A program made the translations under genes and the position numbers. 64,000 nucleotides of DNA, from the NCBI GenBank assembly GCA_947165685.1, contig CAMVBK010000007.1, positions 34,952-98,951 of the forward strand, given 5' to 3'. This document shows, piece by piece, positions 18,683-26,481 of the stretch. This stretch comes from F23-D06 sp947165685 (GTDB lineage Bacteria > Bacteroidota > Bacteroidia > Bacteroidales > WCHB1-69). Position 1 is the first letter of the stretch, and each line of letters starts with the position of its first letter. The notes below the pieces were generated by a model. The model saw only the letters and a list, made by a program, of their open reading frames with translations, was not told the origin of the DNA and did no database searches.

Positions 18683-19453
18683 ATGCGGAAGACAGACATG
18701 AGAGAACGCCCCGAAAGGAAAGCGCTGCTGACCCTGCTGTTGGCAGCGGCTTCTTTGTTGTCGTTTGCCCAGAACGTCGGGGAGTACTACCACGACGTGA
18801 CCGACAAGGAGTGGAACTTCCAGGTCTTCGCGCACACTGCGGGCCTCGGCGTCGGGTTCCAGCACGGCCGCACCCCCGACCTCTACAACAAGCACTTTTG
18901 GGAGATGCAGTTCATGACCAACCGGCACCCCAAGTCCATCCGCTCCATCAACGCCTTCTACGAGAACGTGCGCCCGGTCCGCTACGGGCAGCTCTACTAC
19001 CTGTTCTTCGTGCAGGGCGGCTACGGCTACCAGCGCACCCTGCACTTGAAGCCCTATTGGGGCGGCGTGCAGATCCGCTACACCCTGTCGGCGGGCCCCG
19101 CCCTCGGCATCGGCATCCCCAACTACGTGGAGGTGCTCAACTACAACACCGGATTCTCCGAAATCGTGCGCTACGACCCCGAGAAGCACAACCTCAACAA
19201 CATCCTCGGCGGCGCCCGCATGTTCACCGGCATCATGAAAACCATCGCCCGGCCAGGTTTCTACGCCAAGACCGGTCTCACCTTCGACTTCGCCAAGAGC
19301 GACTACAAGCTCCGCGCCCTTGAGGTCGGCGTGCAGGTCCAGATGGTCTTCCCCTTCATCCAACAGATGGCCTTCAACCCCGCCAGGAAATTCTACCTCA
19401 CCGGCTACCTCTCCTTCAACTTCGGCAAAAAAATCGGAAGGCAACGCAGATAG
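18683..19453 (+). CDS. Exported barrel-like protein, function unknown
   Basis: 256 residues from the ATG at 18683. After an N-terminal MRKTDMRERPERK there is a hydrophobic segment (ALLTLLLAAASLLSFAQ) with a plausible signal cleavage site. The rest is rich in Tyr/Phe/Gly with alternating strands (GFQHGRTPDLYNKHFW, YYLFFVQGGYGYQRT, FYLTGYLSFNFGKK) and ends on an aromatic strand, consistent with a small outer-membrane beta-barrel or barrel-associated protein. It follows the small lipoprotein by 13 nt and is followed by 180 bp of tandem repeats. I recognise it only as a conserved Bacteroidales hypothetical protein. Confidence 0.65.
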   Translation: MRKTDMRERPERKALLTLLLAAASLLSFAQNVGEYYHDVTDKEWNFQVFAHTAGLGVGFQHGRTPDLYNKHFWEMQFMTNRHPKSIRSINAFYENVRPVRYGQLYYLFFVQGGYGYQRTLHLKPYWGGVQIRYTLSAGPALGIGIPNYVEVLNYNTGFSEIVRYDPEKHNLNNILGGARMFTGIMKTIARPGFYAKTGLTFDFAKSDYKLRALEVGVQVQMVFPFIQQMAFNPARKFYLTGYLSFNFGKKIGRQRR

Positions 19454-19626
19454 TGACTATAACTTAGACTAGTGACTATAACTTAGACTAGTGACTATAA
19501 CTTAAACTTACTAAACTTACTAAACTTACTAAACTCACTAAACTTATCTAATCTCACTAAACTTATCTAATCTCACTAAACTTATCTAATCTCACTAAAC
19601 TTATCTAATCTCACTAAACTTACTAA
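19452..19626. repeat. Compound tandem repeats (19-bp and 9-bp units)
   Basis: Three 19-bp copies of AGTGACTATAACTTAGACT, then four 9-bp copies of TACTAAACT (the last CACTAAACT), then four 19-bp copies of TATCTAATCTCACTAAACT (19545-19620). The tract fills the whole gap upstream of the S41 protease, including the place where its promoter would be expected. Confidence 0.92.
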
Positions 19627-19633
19627 AATAAAT

Positions 19634-21277
19634 ATGAGAAAAAACATAATAACCGCCATTTTCATTGCAATTACCGGGATTTTCACCCGCGTGTCCGCGC
19701 AAAACGACTTCGAAATCGTCAAAAACGTGGACATTTTCATCAGCGTGCTCAACGAGCTGAACAACAAATACGCCGACGAGATTTCCCCCGGCGAACTCAC
19801 CCAGACGGCCATCCGGGCCATGCTCAAGAGCCTCGACCCCTACACCGTCTATTACAACGAAGGGGAGATTGAGACCTACCGCATGATGAACGCCGGCGAG
19901 TCGGGCGACGTGGACGTCACCCTGAAGATGATTGACAAGAAGCCCGTCATCGCTGACATGCTCGGCGAAGGCCCCTCGGCGAAGGCCGGCCTGCGCGTGG
20001 GCGACCGTATCCTCAAAATCAATGGACAGTCGTCGGAGAACCGCGACATCGAGGCCCTCATCCTTGCCATGCGCGGACAGCCTGGCAGCACCTATTCGGT
20101 GGACGTATTCCGCCCATCCGACAGCAAGAGCCTGAGTTTCAAGGTCAAACGCGAAAAGGTGAAACAGCCCAACATCCCCTACTCCGGCATCCTCGGCGAC
20201 AAAGTGGGCTACATCAAGCTCAACCAGTTCCTCGAAAACGCCGGCAAGGAGGTCTATGACGCCTTCACCAAACTCAAGGACGAGGGCATGGAATACCTCA
20301 TCATCGACCTGCGCGACAACGGCGGCGGCCTGCTCGGAGAGGCCGTCAACATCATCGACATCTTCGTGGGCAAGGACATCGCCGTGGTGGAAACGAAGGG
20401 CAAAATCGCCGAGATGAACAACATCTACAAGACCCGCAACGAAGCCGCCGACGCCAACATCCCCATCGTGGTGCTGGTGAACGAACACAGCGCCTCCGCC
20501 TCCGAAATCGTCTCCGGCACCCTGCAAGACCTCGACCGCGCCGTCATCGTCGGACAGAAGTCCTTCGGCAAGGGGCTGGTCCAAAAGGTCTATTCCATGG
20601 ACTACAACACCAGCATGAAGGTCACCGTGTCGAAATACTACATTCCCAGCGGCCGCTGCGTGCAAAACATCGAATACTTCGACCGCGACACCACCAAGGG
20701 CGGCTACAAGATCCCCGACTCCTTGGCCGTGGCATACAAGACCAAGAACGGCCGCACCGTCTATGACAAGGGTGGTGTGGAGCCCGACGTGGCCGTACCC
20801 GAGGAACGGGTCCCCGACATCCTCTCCGCCCTCATCGAGGAGCAGGCCGTCTTCGACTTCGCCAACGACTACCGCGCCAAGCACGAGAGCATCGCCGAAG
20901 CCGAGAAATTCGTGGTCGATGACGCCATCTACAACGAGTTCCTGCAGTTCCTTAAAGCCAAGAAATACACCTGCACCACTTCCATAGAGGAGAAATTGGA
21001 GGAGCTGAAGACAGCCGCCGAAGACGACCACGCCTTCGCCAGCATCCAGGCCGCCTACAATCAGCTGAAAAGCCAGGTGGAGAGCCTCAAGACGCAGGAC
21101 CTGACCACCCACAAGGCCGAAATCGAGCGCGCCCTGACCCAGGAAATCGTGTCGCGCTACTACTACAGCACCGGCAAGCTCATCAACAGCCTGCACCACG
21201 ACAATTACATCGAAACGGCCAAGAGCGTGCTGCTTGACTCCGCCCGCTACCAATCCATCCTCTCGCCGAAAAAGTAG
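19634..21277 (+). CDS. S41-family C-terminal processing protease with PDZ domain
   Basis: 547 residues. Signal peptide 1-22 (ending RVSAQ). A PDZ domain covers about 85-170, with LGEGPSAKAGLRVGDRIL. The S41 protease core follows. The nucleophile is the second serine of HSASASE (about residue 287), and the catalytic lysine lies in GQKSFGKGLVQ (about 311). IDLRDNGGGLL is the family substrate-groove strand. A helical tail of about 150 residues follows the core. These enzymes act in the periplasm, clipping or degrading C-terminal ends of exported proteins. The stop is 3 nt before the next start, so the O-antigen ligase-like gene is probably co-expressed. Confidence 0.93.
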   Translation: MRKNIITAIFIAITGIFTRVSAQNDFEIVKNVDIFISVLNELNNKYADEISPGELTQTAIRAMLKSLDPYTVYYNEGEIETYRMMNAGESGDVDVTLKMIDKKPVIADMLGEGPSAKAGLRVGDRILKINGQSSENRDIEALILAMRGQPGSTYSVDVFRPSDSKSLSFKVKREKVKQPNIPYSGILGDKVGYIKLNQFLENAGKEVYDAFTKLKDEGMEYLIIDLRDNGGGLLGEAVNIIDIFVGKDIAVVETKGKIAEMNNIYKTRNEAADANIPIVVLVNEHSASASEIVSGTLQDLDRAVIVGQKSFGKGLVQKVYSMDYNTSMKVTVSKYYIPSGRCVQNIEYFDRDTTKGGYKIPDSLAVAYKTKNGRTVYDKGGVEPDVAVPEERVPDILSALIEEQAVFDFANDYRAKHESIAEAEKFVVDDAIYNEFLQFLKAKKYTCTTSIEEKLEELKTAAEDDHAFASIQAAYNQLKSQVESLKTQDLTTHKAEIERALTQEIVSRYYYSTGKLINSLHHDNYIETAKSVLLDSARYQSILSPKK

Positions 21278-21280
21278 GAG

Positions 21281-22822
21281 ATGCGCCGCGCGGATTTCCA
21301 CCACCTGTTCTACCTGCTCGGCACCGTCACGCTGGCCGCAGCCATGCCTTTGTCGCACTTTGTCATGGGGCTGGCTACCTTTCTCCTGCTGCTCAACTGG
21401 ATCGCCGAATGGAACTGGCCAGAAAAATGGAAGCGCACCTGCGAAAACCGACAGGGACTCTGGTTATCAGCTTTTTACATCATTTACGCCATCGGGCTCA
21501 TCCACGTCACCGACTGGGCTGCAGCAGGCAAGGAGATGCTCGCCATGCTTCCCTTTCTCCTCTCCCCGATCATCGTCATATCCTCCAAGCCATTCAGCCA
21601 AAAAGAGTTGCAAGTTATCTTCAGCGCATTCATCCTCGCCACCCTTTTCGGCTGCTGCTGGAACTTCGGCTACGCACAAACCCATCCGATAGACGACCTC
21701 CGCCAGATGTCGCGCTTCATCGACCATATCCGCTTCAGCCTCTGCGTGGTCATGTCCGTGGTCTTCTGCCTGCACTATGCCTTCCACCATCAGGAAAGAA
21801 CTGGATGGCTGAAGTACATCTATCTGATTATCACCATATTATTAATCCCCTATTTGCTTTATGCACAAACACTTTCTGGCATTATCATCTTGATGGTACT
21901 TGCGCTCTGCTACCTTGTCCATCTCATCCTCATCCAGAAAAGTGGCAGGTTCAAATGGGCTTTGGGCGGTGTCACGCTGATATTGCTGACTTCAAGCATA
22001 GTATATGTATTCTATGTCACATACGATTATGGCCACGTGAAAGACACCGCGCCCGACACGACCGCGCTGACCGCCTCGGGGAATCCTTACACGTTTGACG
22101 AGAATTCCATCGTGGAGAACGGCTACCATATCGGCTACTACGTCTGTGAAGAGGAGCTTCCGGGCGCCTGGGCTCGACGCTCCGGCACAGCCTACGACGA
22201 ACTGACGGCCGCCACCCTGGTGCGTTACCTCAACTCGCTCGGAATGCGCAAGGACTCGGCCGCCGTGATGGCCCTCAGCGACGAGGACATCCGCAACATC
22301 GAGCGGCGGCAGGCCAACGTCTATTACACGCACAACACCAGTCTGCGCCGCACGCTGTACGAAACTTACTTCGGATTTTCGCTCTACCGGCACTACGGCA
22401 TCATCAACGAGTCGTCGCTGTTGGAGCGCGTGGAACTATGGAGGGCAACATGGAGCCTCATCCGCGAAAATTGGCTGTTCGGCGTCGGTGTCGGGCAGGA
22501 GCGGGCGGCCCTGGACCGGCAGTTAGCGCTCCAGCACTCCCCCATCGCCGACAAAAAACACGGTCGCGGCAGCCACAACCAGTTCCTTACCTACTGGCTC
22601 GCCGCCGGCATCATCCCCGTGGTCTATTTCGTCTTCTTGTTAGCCTATCCCTTCTTCGGAATGCGCAACCGGGTGACTTTCGTCTATTTCGCCCTCATCG
22701 CATTGCTATTCCTCTCCATGCTGGTGGAGGACACGCTCAACGCGCAGACCGGCCGCATGCTGTTCACCATCTTCGTGCCGCTGTTGCTGTTCCGCAGCCC
22801 GGAAGAGACACCTGGCGCGTAG
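21281..22822 (+). CDS. O-antigen ligase-like membrane protein
   Basis: 513 residues with about 10-12 membrane helices and one large polar loop (about 250-375), the layout of the O-antigen ligase/polymerase (WaaL/Wzy) family. After the loop, WSLIRENWLFGVGVGQ followed by SHNQFLTYWLAAGIIPV carries the family hallmark G-x-G plus H-N. The substrate would be an undecaprenyl-linked glycan transferred at the periplasmic face, either to lipid A core or to exported protein. Directly follows the S41 protease; convergent with ung, with only 14 nt between them. Confidence 0.85.
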   Translation: MRRADFHHLFYLLGTVTLAAAMPLSHFVMGLATFLLLLNWIAEWNWPEKWKRTCENRQGLWLSAFYIIYAIGLIHVTDWAAAGKEMLAMLPFLLSPIIVISSKPFSQKELQVIFSAFILATLFGCCWNFGYAQTHPIDDLRQMSRFIDHIRFSLCVVMSVVFCLHYAFHHQERTGWLKYIYLIITILLIPYLLYAQTLSGIIILMVLALCYLVHLILIQKSGRFKWALGGVTLILLTSSIVYVFYVTYDYGHVKDTAPDTTALTASGNPYTFDENSIVENGYHIGYYVCEEELPGAWARRSGTAYDELTAATLVRYLNSLGMRKDSAAVMALSDEDIRNIERRQANVYYTHNTSLRRTLYETYFGFSLYRHYGIINESSLLERVELWRATWSLIRENWLFGVGVGQERAALDRQLALQHSPIADKKHGRGSHNQFLTYWLAAGIIPVVYFVFLLAYPFFGMRNRVTFVYFALIALLFLSMLVEDTLNAQTGRMLFTIFVPLLLFRSPEETPGA

Positions 22823-22836
22823 GAAAAAAGGCAGGA

Positions 22837-23517
22837 CTACAACTGCCAATTGATGGGCGTTTTCCCCATCGAAACCAAGATTTCGTTCGTTTTTGAAAAA
22901 TGGCGGCAGCCGAAGAAGCCGCGCGAGGCAGACAGCGGCGACGGATGCGGCGCCGTGAGGACGTAATGTTTGGAAGTGTCGATAAGCCGCTGTTTCTCAA
23001 TAGCATAGTTTCCCCATAGCAGAAAAACAAGCCCTTCGCGCCGTTCGGAGAGCCGCTGGATGGCGCAGTCGGTGAAAGTTTCCCAGCCGTGCCGCTGGTG
23101 CGACCCCGCCTGATGCGCCCGCACCGTGAGCGTCGCGTTGAGCAGCAGCACCCCCTGGTTAGCCCAGGCCTGCAGATTGCCGCTTCTCGGCGGCACAAAG
23201 CCCACGTCCGTCGCCAACTCCCTGAAGATGTTCTGCAACGATTTCGGAATGGGCACCCCATCCTGCACCGAGAAGCAGAGTCCGTGGGCCTGGCCCTCGC
23301 CATGGTACGGGTCCTGGCCGATGATGACCACCTTCACCTTGTCGAAAGGCGTCGAGTCGAAAGCGTTGAAAATCTTCGGTCCGGGCGGGAACACCACATA
23401 GTGCCGCTTCTCTTCTTGCAAAAAGGCCTTCAGTTCGGCAAAATAAGGCGCTTGGAACTGGTCCCACAGGACTGTTTTCCAGGATGGTTCGATGTTGGGG
23501 TTTATCGTTGACTGCAT
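22837..23517 (-). CDS. ung: Uracil-DNA glycosylase
   Basis: 226 residues from the ATG at 23517. Removes uracil from DNA as the first step of base-excision repair. The water-activating motif GQDPYHGEGQAHG is present, as are LLLNATLTVRAHQAGSH and the minor-groove loop HPSPLSASRGF. The frame stays open upstream for 24 more codons through a 7-bp repeat tract, giving a KSQKPKAK-type extension from 23589. I chose 23517 because family proteins begin close to this point and repeat-encoded tails are poor starts. Confidence 0.96.
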   Translation of the reverse strand: MQSTINPNIEPSWKTVLWDQFQAPYFAELKAFLQEEKRHYVVFPPGPKIFNAFDSTPFDKVKVVIIGQDPYHGEGQAHGLCFSVQDGVPIPKSLQNIFRELATDVGFVPPRSGNLQAWANQGVLLLNATLTVRAHQAGSHQRHGWETFTDCAIQRLSERREGLVFLLWGNYAIEKQRLIDTSKHYVLTAPHPSPLSASRGFFGCRHFSKTNEILVSMGKTPINWQL

Positions 23518-23519
23518 GA

Positions 23520-23583
23520 TTGTTGGTTTTTGGCTTTTGGCTTTTAGCTTTTGGCTTTTGGCTTTTGGCTTTTGGCTTTTTAT
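23520..23583. repeat. 7-bp tandem repeat tract (TTTTGGC)
   Basis: About eight heptamers of TTTTGGC with one TTTTAGC variant lie directly upstream of the ung start codon. On the minus strand they read in frame into ung as a Lys/Ser/Gln/Pro extension. Confidence 0.9.
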
Positions 23584-23625
23584 TGACAATACGAATGTTT
23601 TGGTATAGCTATATTAGAAATTTTG

Positions 23626-23633
23626 TATTTTTG
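23626..23633 (+). promoter_or_regulatory. Bacteroidetes -7 box (TATTTTTG)
   Basis: TATTTTTG with a TTTTG stretch 23 nt upstream, 50 nt before the ATG at 23684. It sits in the palindrome TATTTTTGCAAAAATA, so a minus-strand box for ung at 23634-23641 is also possible. Confidence 0.5.
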
Positions 23634-23683
23634 CAAAAATATTAATTTTTACATTGTGCGAATTTAACTATTAATTCTTAAAA

Positions 23684-24100
23684 ATGAGAAACTTCAGAAA
23701 TTACAGGATTTGGAATGAATCGGTATCATTGATCACTGAAATTTACAAAATCTCTCTCGATTTTCCTTCGTACGAACGGTATAGTTTAAGTAATCAATTG
23801 AGAAGAGCTTCGGTATCTATTGCGTCAAACATTGCAGAAGGATCATCACGGGAGTCTGAAAAGGATTTCATTCGTTTCTTAAGCATCAGTCTCGGATCAG
23901 CCTTTGAAGTCGAAACACAATTACAGATAGCTTTTAATTTGGAATACATAAGTCAACAAACCCTCGAAACATTATTAAAAAAATTACATCTCATCGAAAG
24001 ACAAATCAACGAATTCATCAGCGTAATCAAACGCCAACAGCTAACAGCCAACAGCCAACAGCCAACAGCCAACAGCCAACAGCCAACCGTCAGTGCCTAA
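23684..24100 (+). CDS. Four-helix bundle protein with repeat-encoded tail
   Basis: 138 residues. Residues 1-118 match the four-helix bundle family related to the 23S rRNA intervening-sequence protein: the IWNESVSLITEIYK helix, the signature LRRASVSIASNIAEGSSRES, then FLSISLGSAFEVETQL and a final INEFISVIKR helix. No enzymatic role is known for the family. The usual length is near 120. Here the last 20 residues are encoded by the CCAACAG heptamer tract and read as three QQPTANS repeats. The frame finally stops inside the 3' end of purH, overlapping it by 11 nt on the opposite strand. Confidence 0.88.
   Translation: MRNFRNYRIWNESVSLITEIYKISLDFPSYERYSLSNQLRRASVSIASNIAEGSSRESEKDFIRFLSISLGSAFEVETQLQIAFNLEYISQQTLETLLKKLHLIERQINEFISVIKRQQLTANSQQPTANSQQPTVSA
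24033..24086. repeat. 7-bp tandem repeat tract (CCAACAG) inside coding sequence
   Basis: Seven heptamers of CCAACAG/CTAACAG. Three units equal 21 nt, so the reading frame gives a 7-residue peptide repeat (QQPTANS) at the end of the four-helix bundle protein. Confidence 0.9.
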
Positions 24101-25625
24101 AATGCCGCACCCCGGTGAACACCATCGCGATGCCGGCTTCGTTGCAGGCTTTGACGGAATCCTCGTCGCGGACGCTGCCTCCGGGTTGGATAATGGCGGT
24201 GACACCATACTCCTTGGCCATTTTCACCACATCGTCGAAGGGGAAGAAGGCATCGCTGGCGAGACAGAGGTTGCCCGTCAGTCCCTTCTCCTTAGCCTCT
24301 TCGAGAGCGATATGGGCGGCGCCCACACGGTTCATTTGTCCGGCGCCGACACCGGCAATGCGGCCGTCGCAGGCCACCGTGATGGCGTTGGAGCGCACAT
24401 GCTTGCAGATGGTCATCGCGAGTTTCAGGTTCTCCATCTCCTCCGCCGTCGGGGCCTTCTCGGTCACCACATTCAACGCATAGTCCTCGAAGCGCTTGCG
24501 GTCGATGGACTGGCACAGCATACCGCCCGCCACACTCACGAACATGCGTTCGTCGGCATTGGTTTTGTCGGTGCTGAAGGTCATCAAGCGGATGTTCTTC
24601 TTGGTGGCGAGATGGTCGAAAGCCTCCTGTGTGAACGAAGGGGCGAGGATGATTTCCAGGAAAACGGGCTTCATCGCCTCGGCGGTGGGCAGGTCGATTT
24701 CGCGATTGGAGGCCACGATGCCACCGAAGATGGAGACGCTGTCGGCCTCGTATGCACGGGTCCAAGCCTCCAAAGCGGTTTCGCCGATGCCCACGCCGCA
24801 CGGATTCTTGTGCTTCACCGCCACCATCGTCGGACGGTCAAACTCGCGCAAAATCTGCAATGCCGCATCTGCATCTTGTATATTATTGTAAGACAGCTCT
24901 TTACCATGAAGCTGCTCCGCCCATGCCATCGAATAGCCCTGCTTTTTGCCTGCATAGAAGGCGGCCTCTTGGTGCGGATTCTCCCCATAGCGCAACGACT
25001 GCTTCTTGGAGAACGTAAGAGTCAGGTTTTCAGGCTCTTTTTCTCCCACTTTGTCGGTAAGGTAAGTCGCGATGTAGGTATCGTAGGCGGCAGTGTGGCG
25101 GAACACCTTGGCGGCCAGGCGGCGGCGAGTCTCCAATGTAGTGTCGCCGTGGGTGCGCAACTCCTCCAACACCGTCCCGTAGTCGGCGTTATCGACCACC
25201 ACGGTCACAAAAGCGTGGTTCTTTGCCGCACTGCGAAGCATGGAAGGCCCGCCGATGTCGATGTTCTCGATGGCATCCTCGAATGTGGTTCCCTCCTTCT
25301 CGATAGTCTGTTTAAAGGGGTAGAGGTTTACCACCACCATGTCAATCGGGACAATACCGTTCACCTCCATCTCCTTGACATGTTCAGGGTTGGTGCGCAC
25401 CGACAGCAGCCCGCCGTGCACCTTGGGATGCAGGGTTTTCACGCGGCCGTCCATGATTTCGGGGAAGCCGGTCACATCGCTGATCCCGATGGTAGGAACA
25501 CCGGCTGCATCCAAGGCCTTGCGGGTGCCGCCCGTGGAGATGATCTCGTAACCTAACTTCACAAGTTCCTGAGCAAAAGGCACTACGCCTTCCTTATTGC
25601 TTACACTGATAATCGCTCTTTTCAT
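24090..25625 (-). CDS. purH: Bifunctional AICAR transformylase/IMP cyclohydrolase
   Basis: 511 residues carrying out the last two steps of IMP synthesis. The N-terminal IMP cyclohydrolase (MGS-like) domain covers about 1-135, with SNKEGVVPFAQEL, STGGTRKAL and MDGRVKTLHPKVHGGLL. The C-terminal AICAR transformylase covers the rest, with SLRYGENPHQEAAFY and KHKNPCGVG, the catalytic Lys-His region, and ends GVRHFRH. Length is normal for the family. Preceded by a TATCTTTG promoter box. Its stop lies 11 nt inside the convergent four-helix-bundle frame. Confidence 0.98.
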   Translation of the reverse strand: MKRAIISVSNKEGVVPFAQELVKLGYEIISTGGTRKALDAAGVPTIGISDVTGFPEIMDGRVKTLHPKVHGGLLSVRTNPEHVKEMEVNGIVPIDMVVVNLYPFKQTIEKEGTTFEDAIENIDIGGPSMLRSAAKNHAFVTVVVDNADYGTVLEELRTHGDTTLETRRRLAAKVFRHTAAYDTYIATYLTDKVGEKEPENLTLTFSKKQSLRYGENPHQEAAFYAGKKQGYSMAWAEQLHGKELSYNNIQDADAALQILREFDRPTMVAVKHKNPCGVGIGETALEAWTRAYEADSVSIFGGIVASNREIDLPTAEAMKPVFLEIILAPSFTQEAFDHLATKKNIRLMTFSTDKTNADERMFVSVAGGMLCQSIDRKRFEDYALNVVTEKAPTAEEMENLKLAMTICKHVRSNAITVACDGRIAGVGAGQMNRVGAAHIALEEAKEKGLTGNLCLASDAFFPFDDVVKMAKEYGVTAIIQPGGSVRDEDSVKACNEAGIAMVFTGVRHFRH

Positions 25626-25650
25626 AATTTGGAATTACATTTTTAAGGCG

Positions 25651-25658
25651 CAAAGATA
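25651..25658 (-). promoter_or_regulatory. Bacteroidetes -7 box for purH
   Basis: TATCTTTG on the minus strand, 26 nt upstream of the purH ATG. Confidence 0.6.
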
Positions 25659-25757
25659 GCAAATATCTGCCATCGCGCCATGACGGAAATCAAAAAAAAA
25701 AGAAAAAGCCAATGTCTTGAAGTATATGCGGAAAACAGGTTTCCTTAGCAGAAGCTG

Positions 25758-26471
25758 TCAGTGCAGCACTGTCGATAAAATCTCCAAGGAGTCGATTTTC
25801 CGGATCTGGTCGTTATGCACCTGGAAATAGGCGACCAGGCTTTTCAGCAGGGCGTTGCGCACGCCGCGCGTGACCTTGACAGGTTCTTCCGTGTTCAGCA
25901 AAAGATGCAGATACTCGCTTTGCTGAGCGGACAAGAAATTGGGGTCGTCAACAAAAAAAGGCTGGAAGCGGCAGTCTGCCAACGAGAAGCAGGGAGCATC
26001 CGGAGAGTAGTTGTCCTCGGGATAGTAGCCCATGACCATGCTGAGCCGTAGCAGGAAGCGCAGCGGGAGTTCCGCCAGATTCCCGGAAGCATTGTGCACT
26101 TTGCCGATTTCTTCCTCCAAAAAATCGAACAACACCTCATCCTCCCCGGAATCCATCAGCAGCTTATACAGTATCTCATTATAAAACAACAAGATAGAAC
26201 TTTTAGCCGGATCAAAGAACAAATCCGTGGCGGTGCGGTGCGGCGACAAGTCTTTCAAATACTTCAGCGAACTCTTGCCTTGGTCTTCGTAGGAAATGTC
26301 CAACATGGCCAAAGGCGAGAAATACGAAGCCGCGAACCGATTGTTCTTCCGAAAGGCATTTTTAACGATAAACGACTGGTTTCCTTGCCGTTGAGTGAAA
26401 ATTTTCACCACCAAAGAAGTGTCGCCATACTTTGTGGCGCGCATCACGATACCAGGCGTTGATACAACCAT
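25758..26471 (-). CDS. recO: DNA repair protein RecO
   Basis: 237 residues. The N-terminal OB-fold (TPGIVMRATKYGDTSLVVKIFTQRQG) is followed by a helical domain with LRFLLRLSMVMGYYPED. RecO loads RecA onto SSB-coated single strands together with RecR/RecF. The zinc-finger cysteines present in many RecO proteins are not seen, as in other Bacteroidetes members. Last gene of the rbfA - permease - porZ - recO run, 10 nt after porZ. Confidence 0.92.
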   Translation of the reverse strand: MVVSTPGIVMRATKYGDTSLVVKIFTQRQGNQSFIVKNAFRKNNRFAASYFSPLAMLDISYEDQGKSSLKYLKDLSPHRTATDLFFDPAKSSILLFYNEILYKLLMDSGEDEVLFDFLEEEIGKVHNASGNLAELPLRFLLRLSMVMGYYPEDNYSPDAPCFSLADCRFQPFFVDDPNFLSAQQSEYLHLLLNTEEPVKVTRGVRNALLKSLVAYFQVHNDQIRKIDSLEILSTVLH

Positions 26472-26481
26472 CTTTCAGCAA

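Noticed and set aside
19601..21358. 585-codon open frame antisense to the S41 protease
   Set aside because: Mirror frame of a high-GC3 gene; the sense strand has an intact catalytic dyad.
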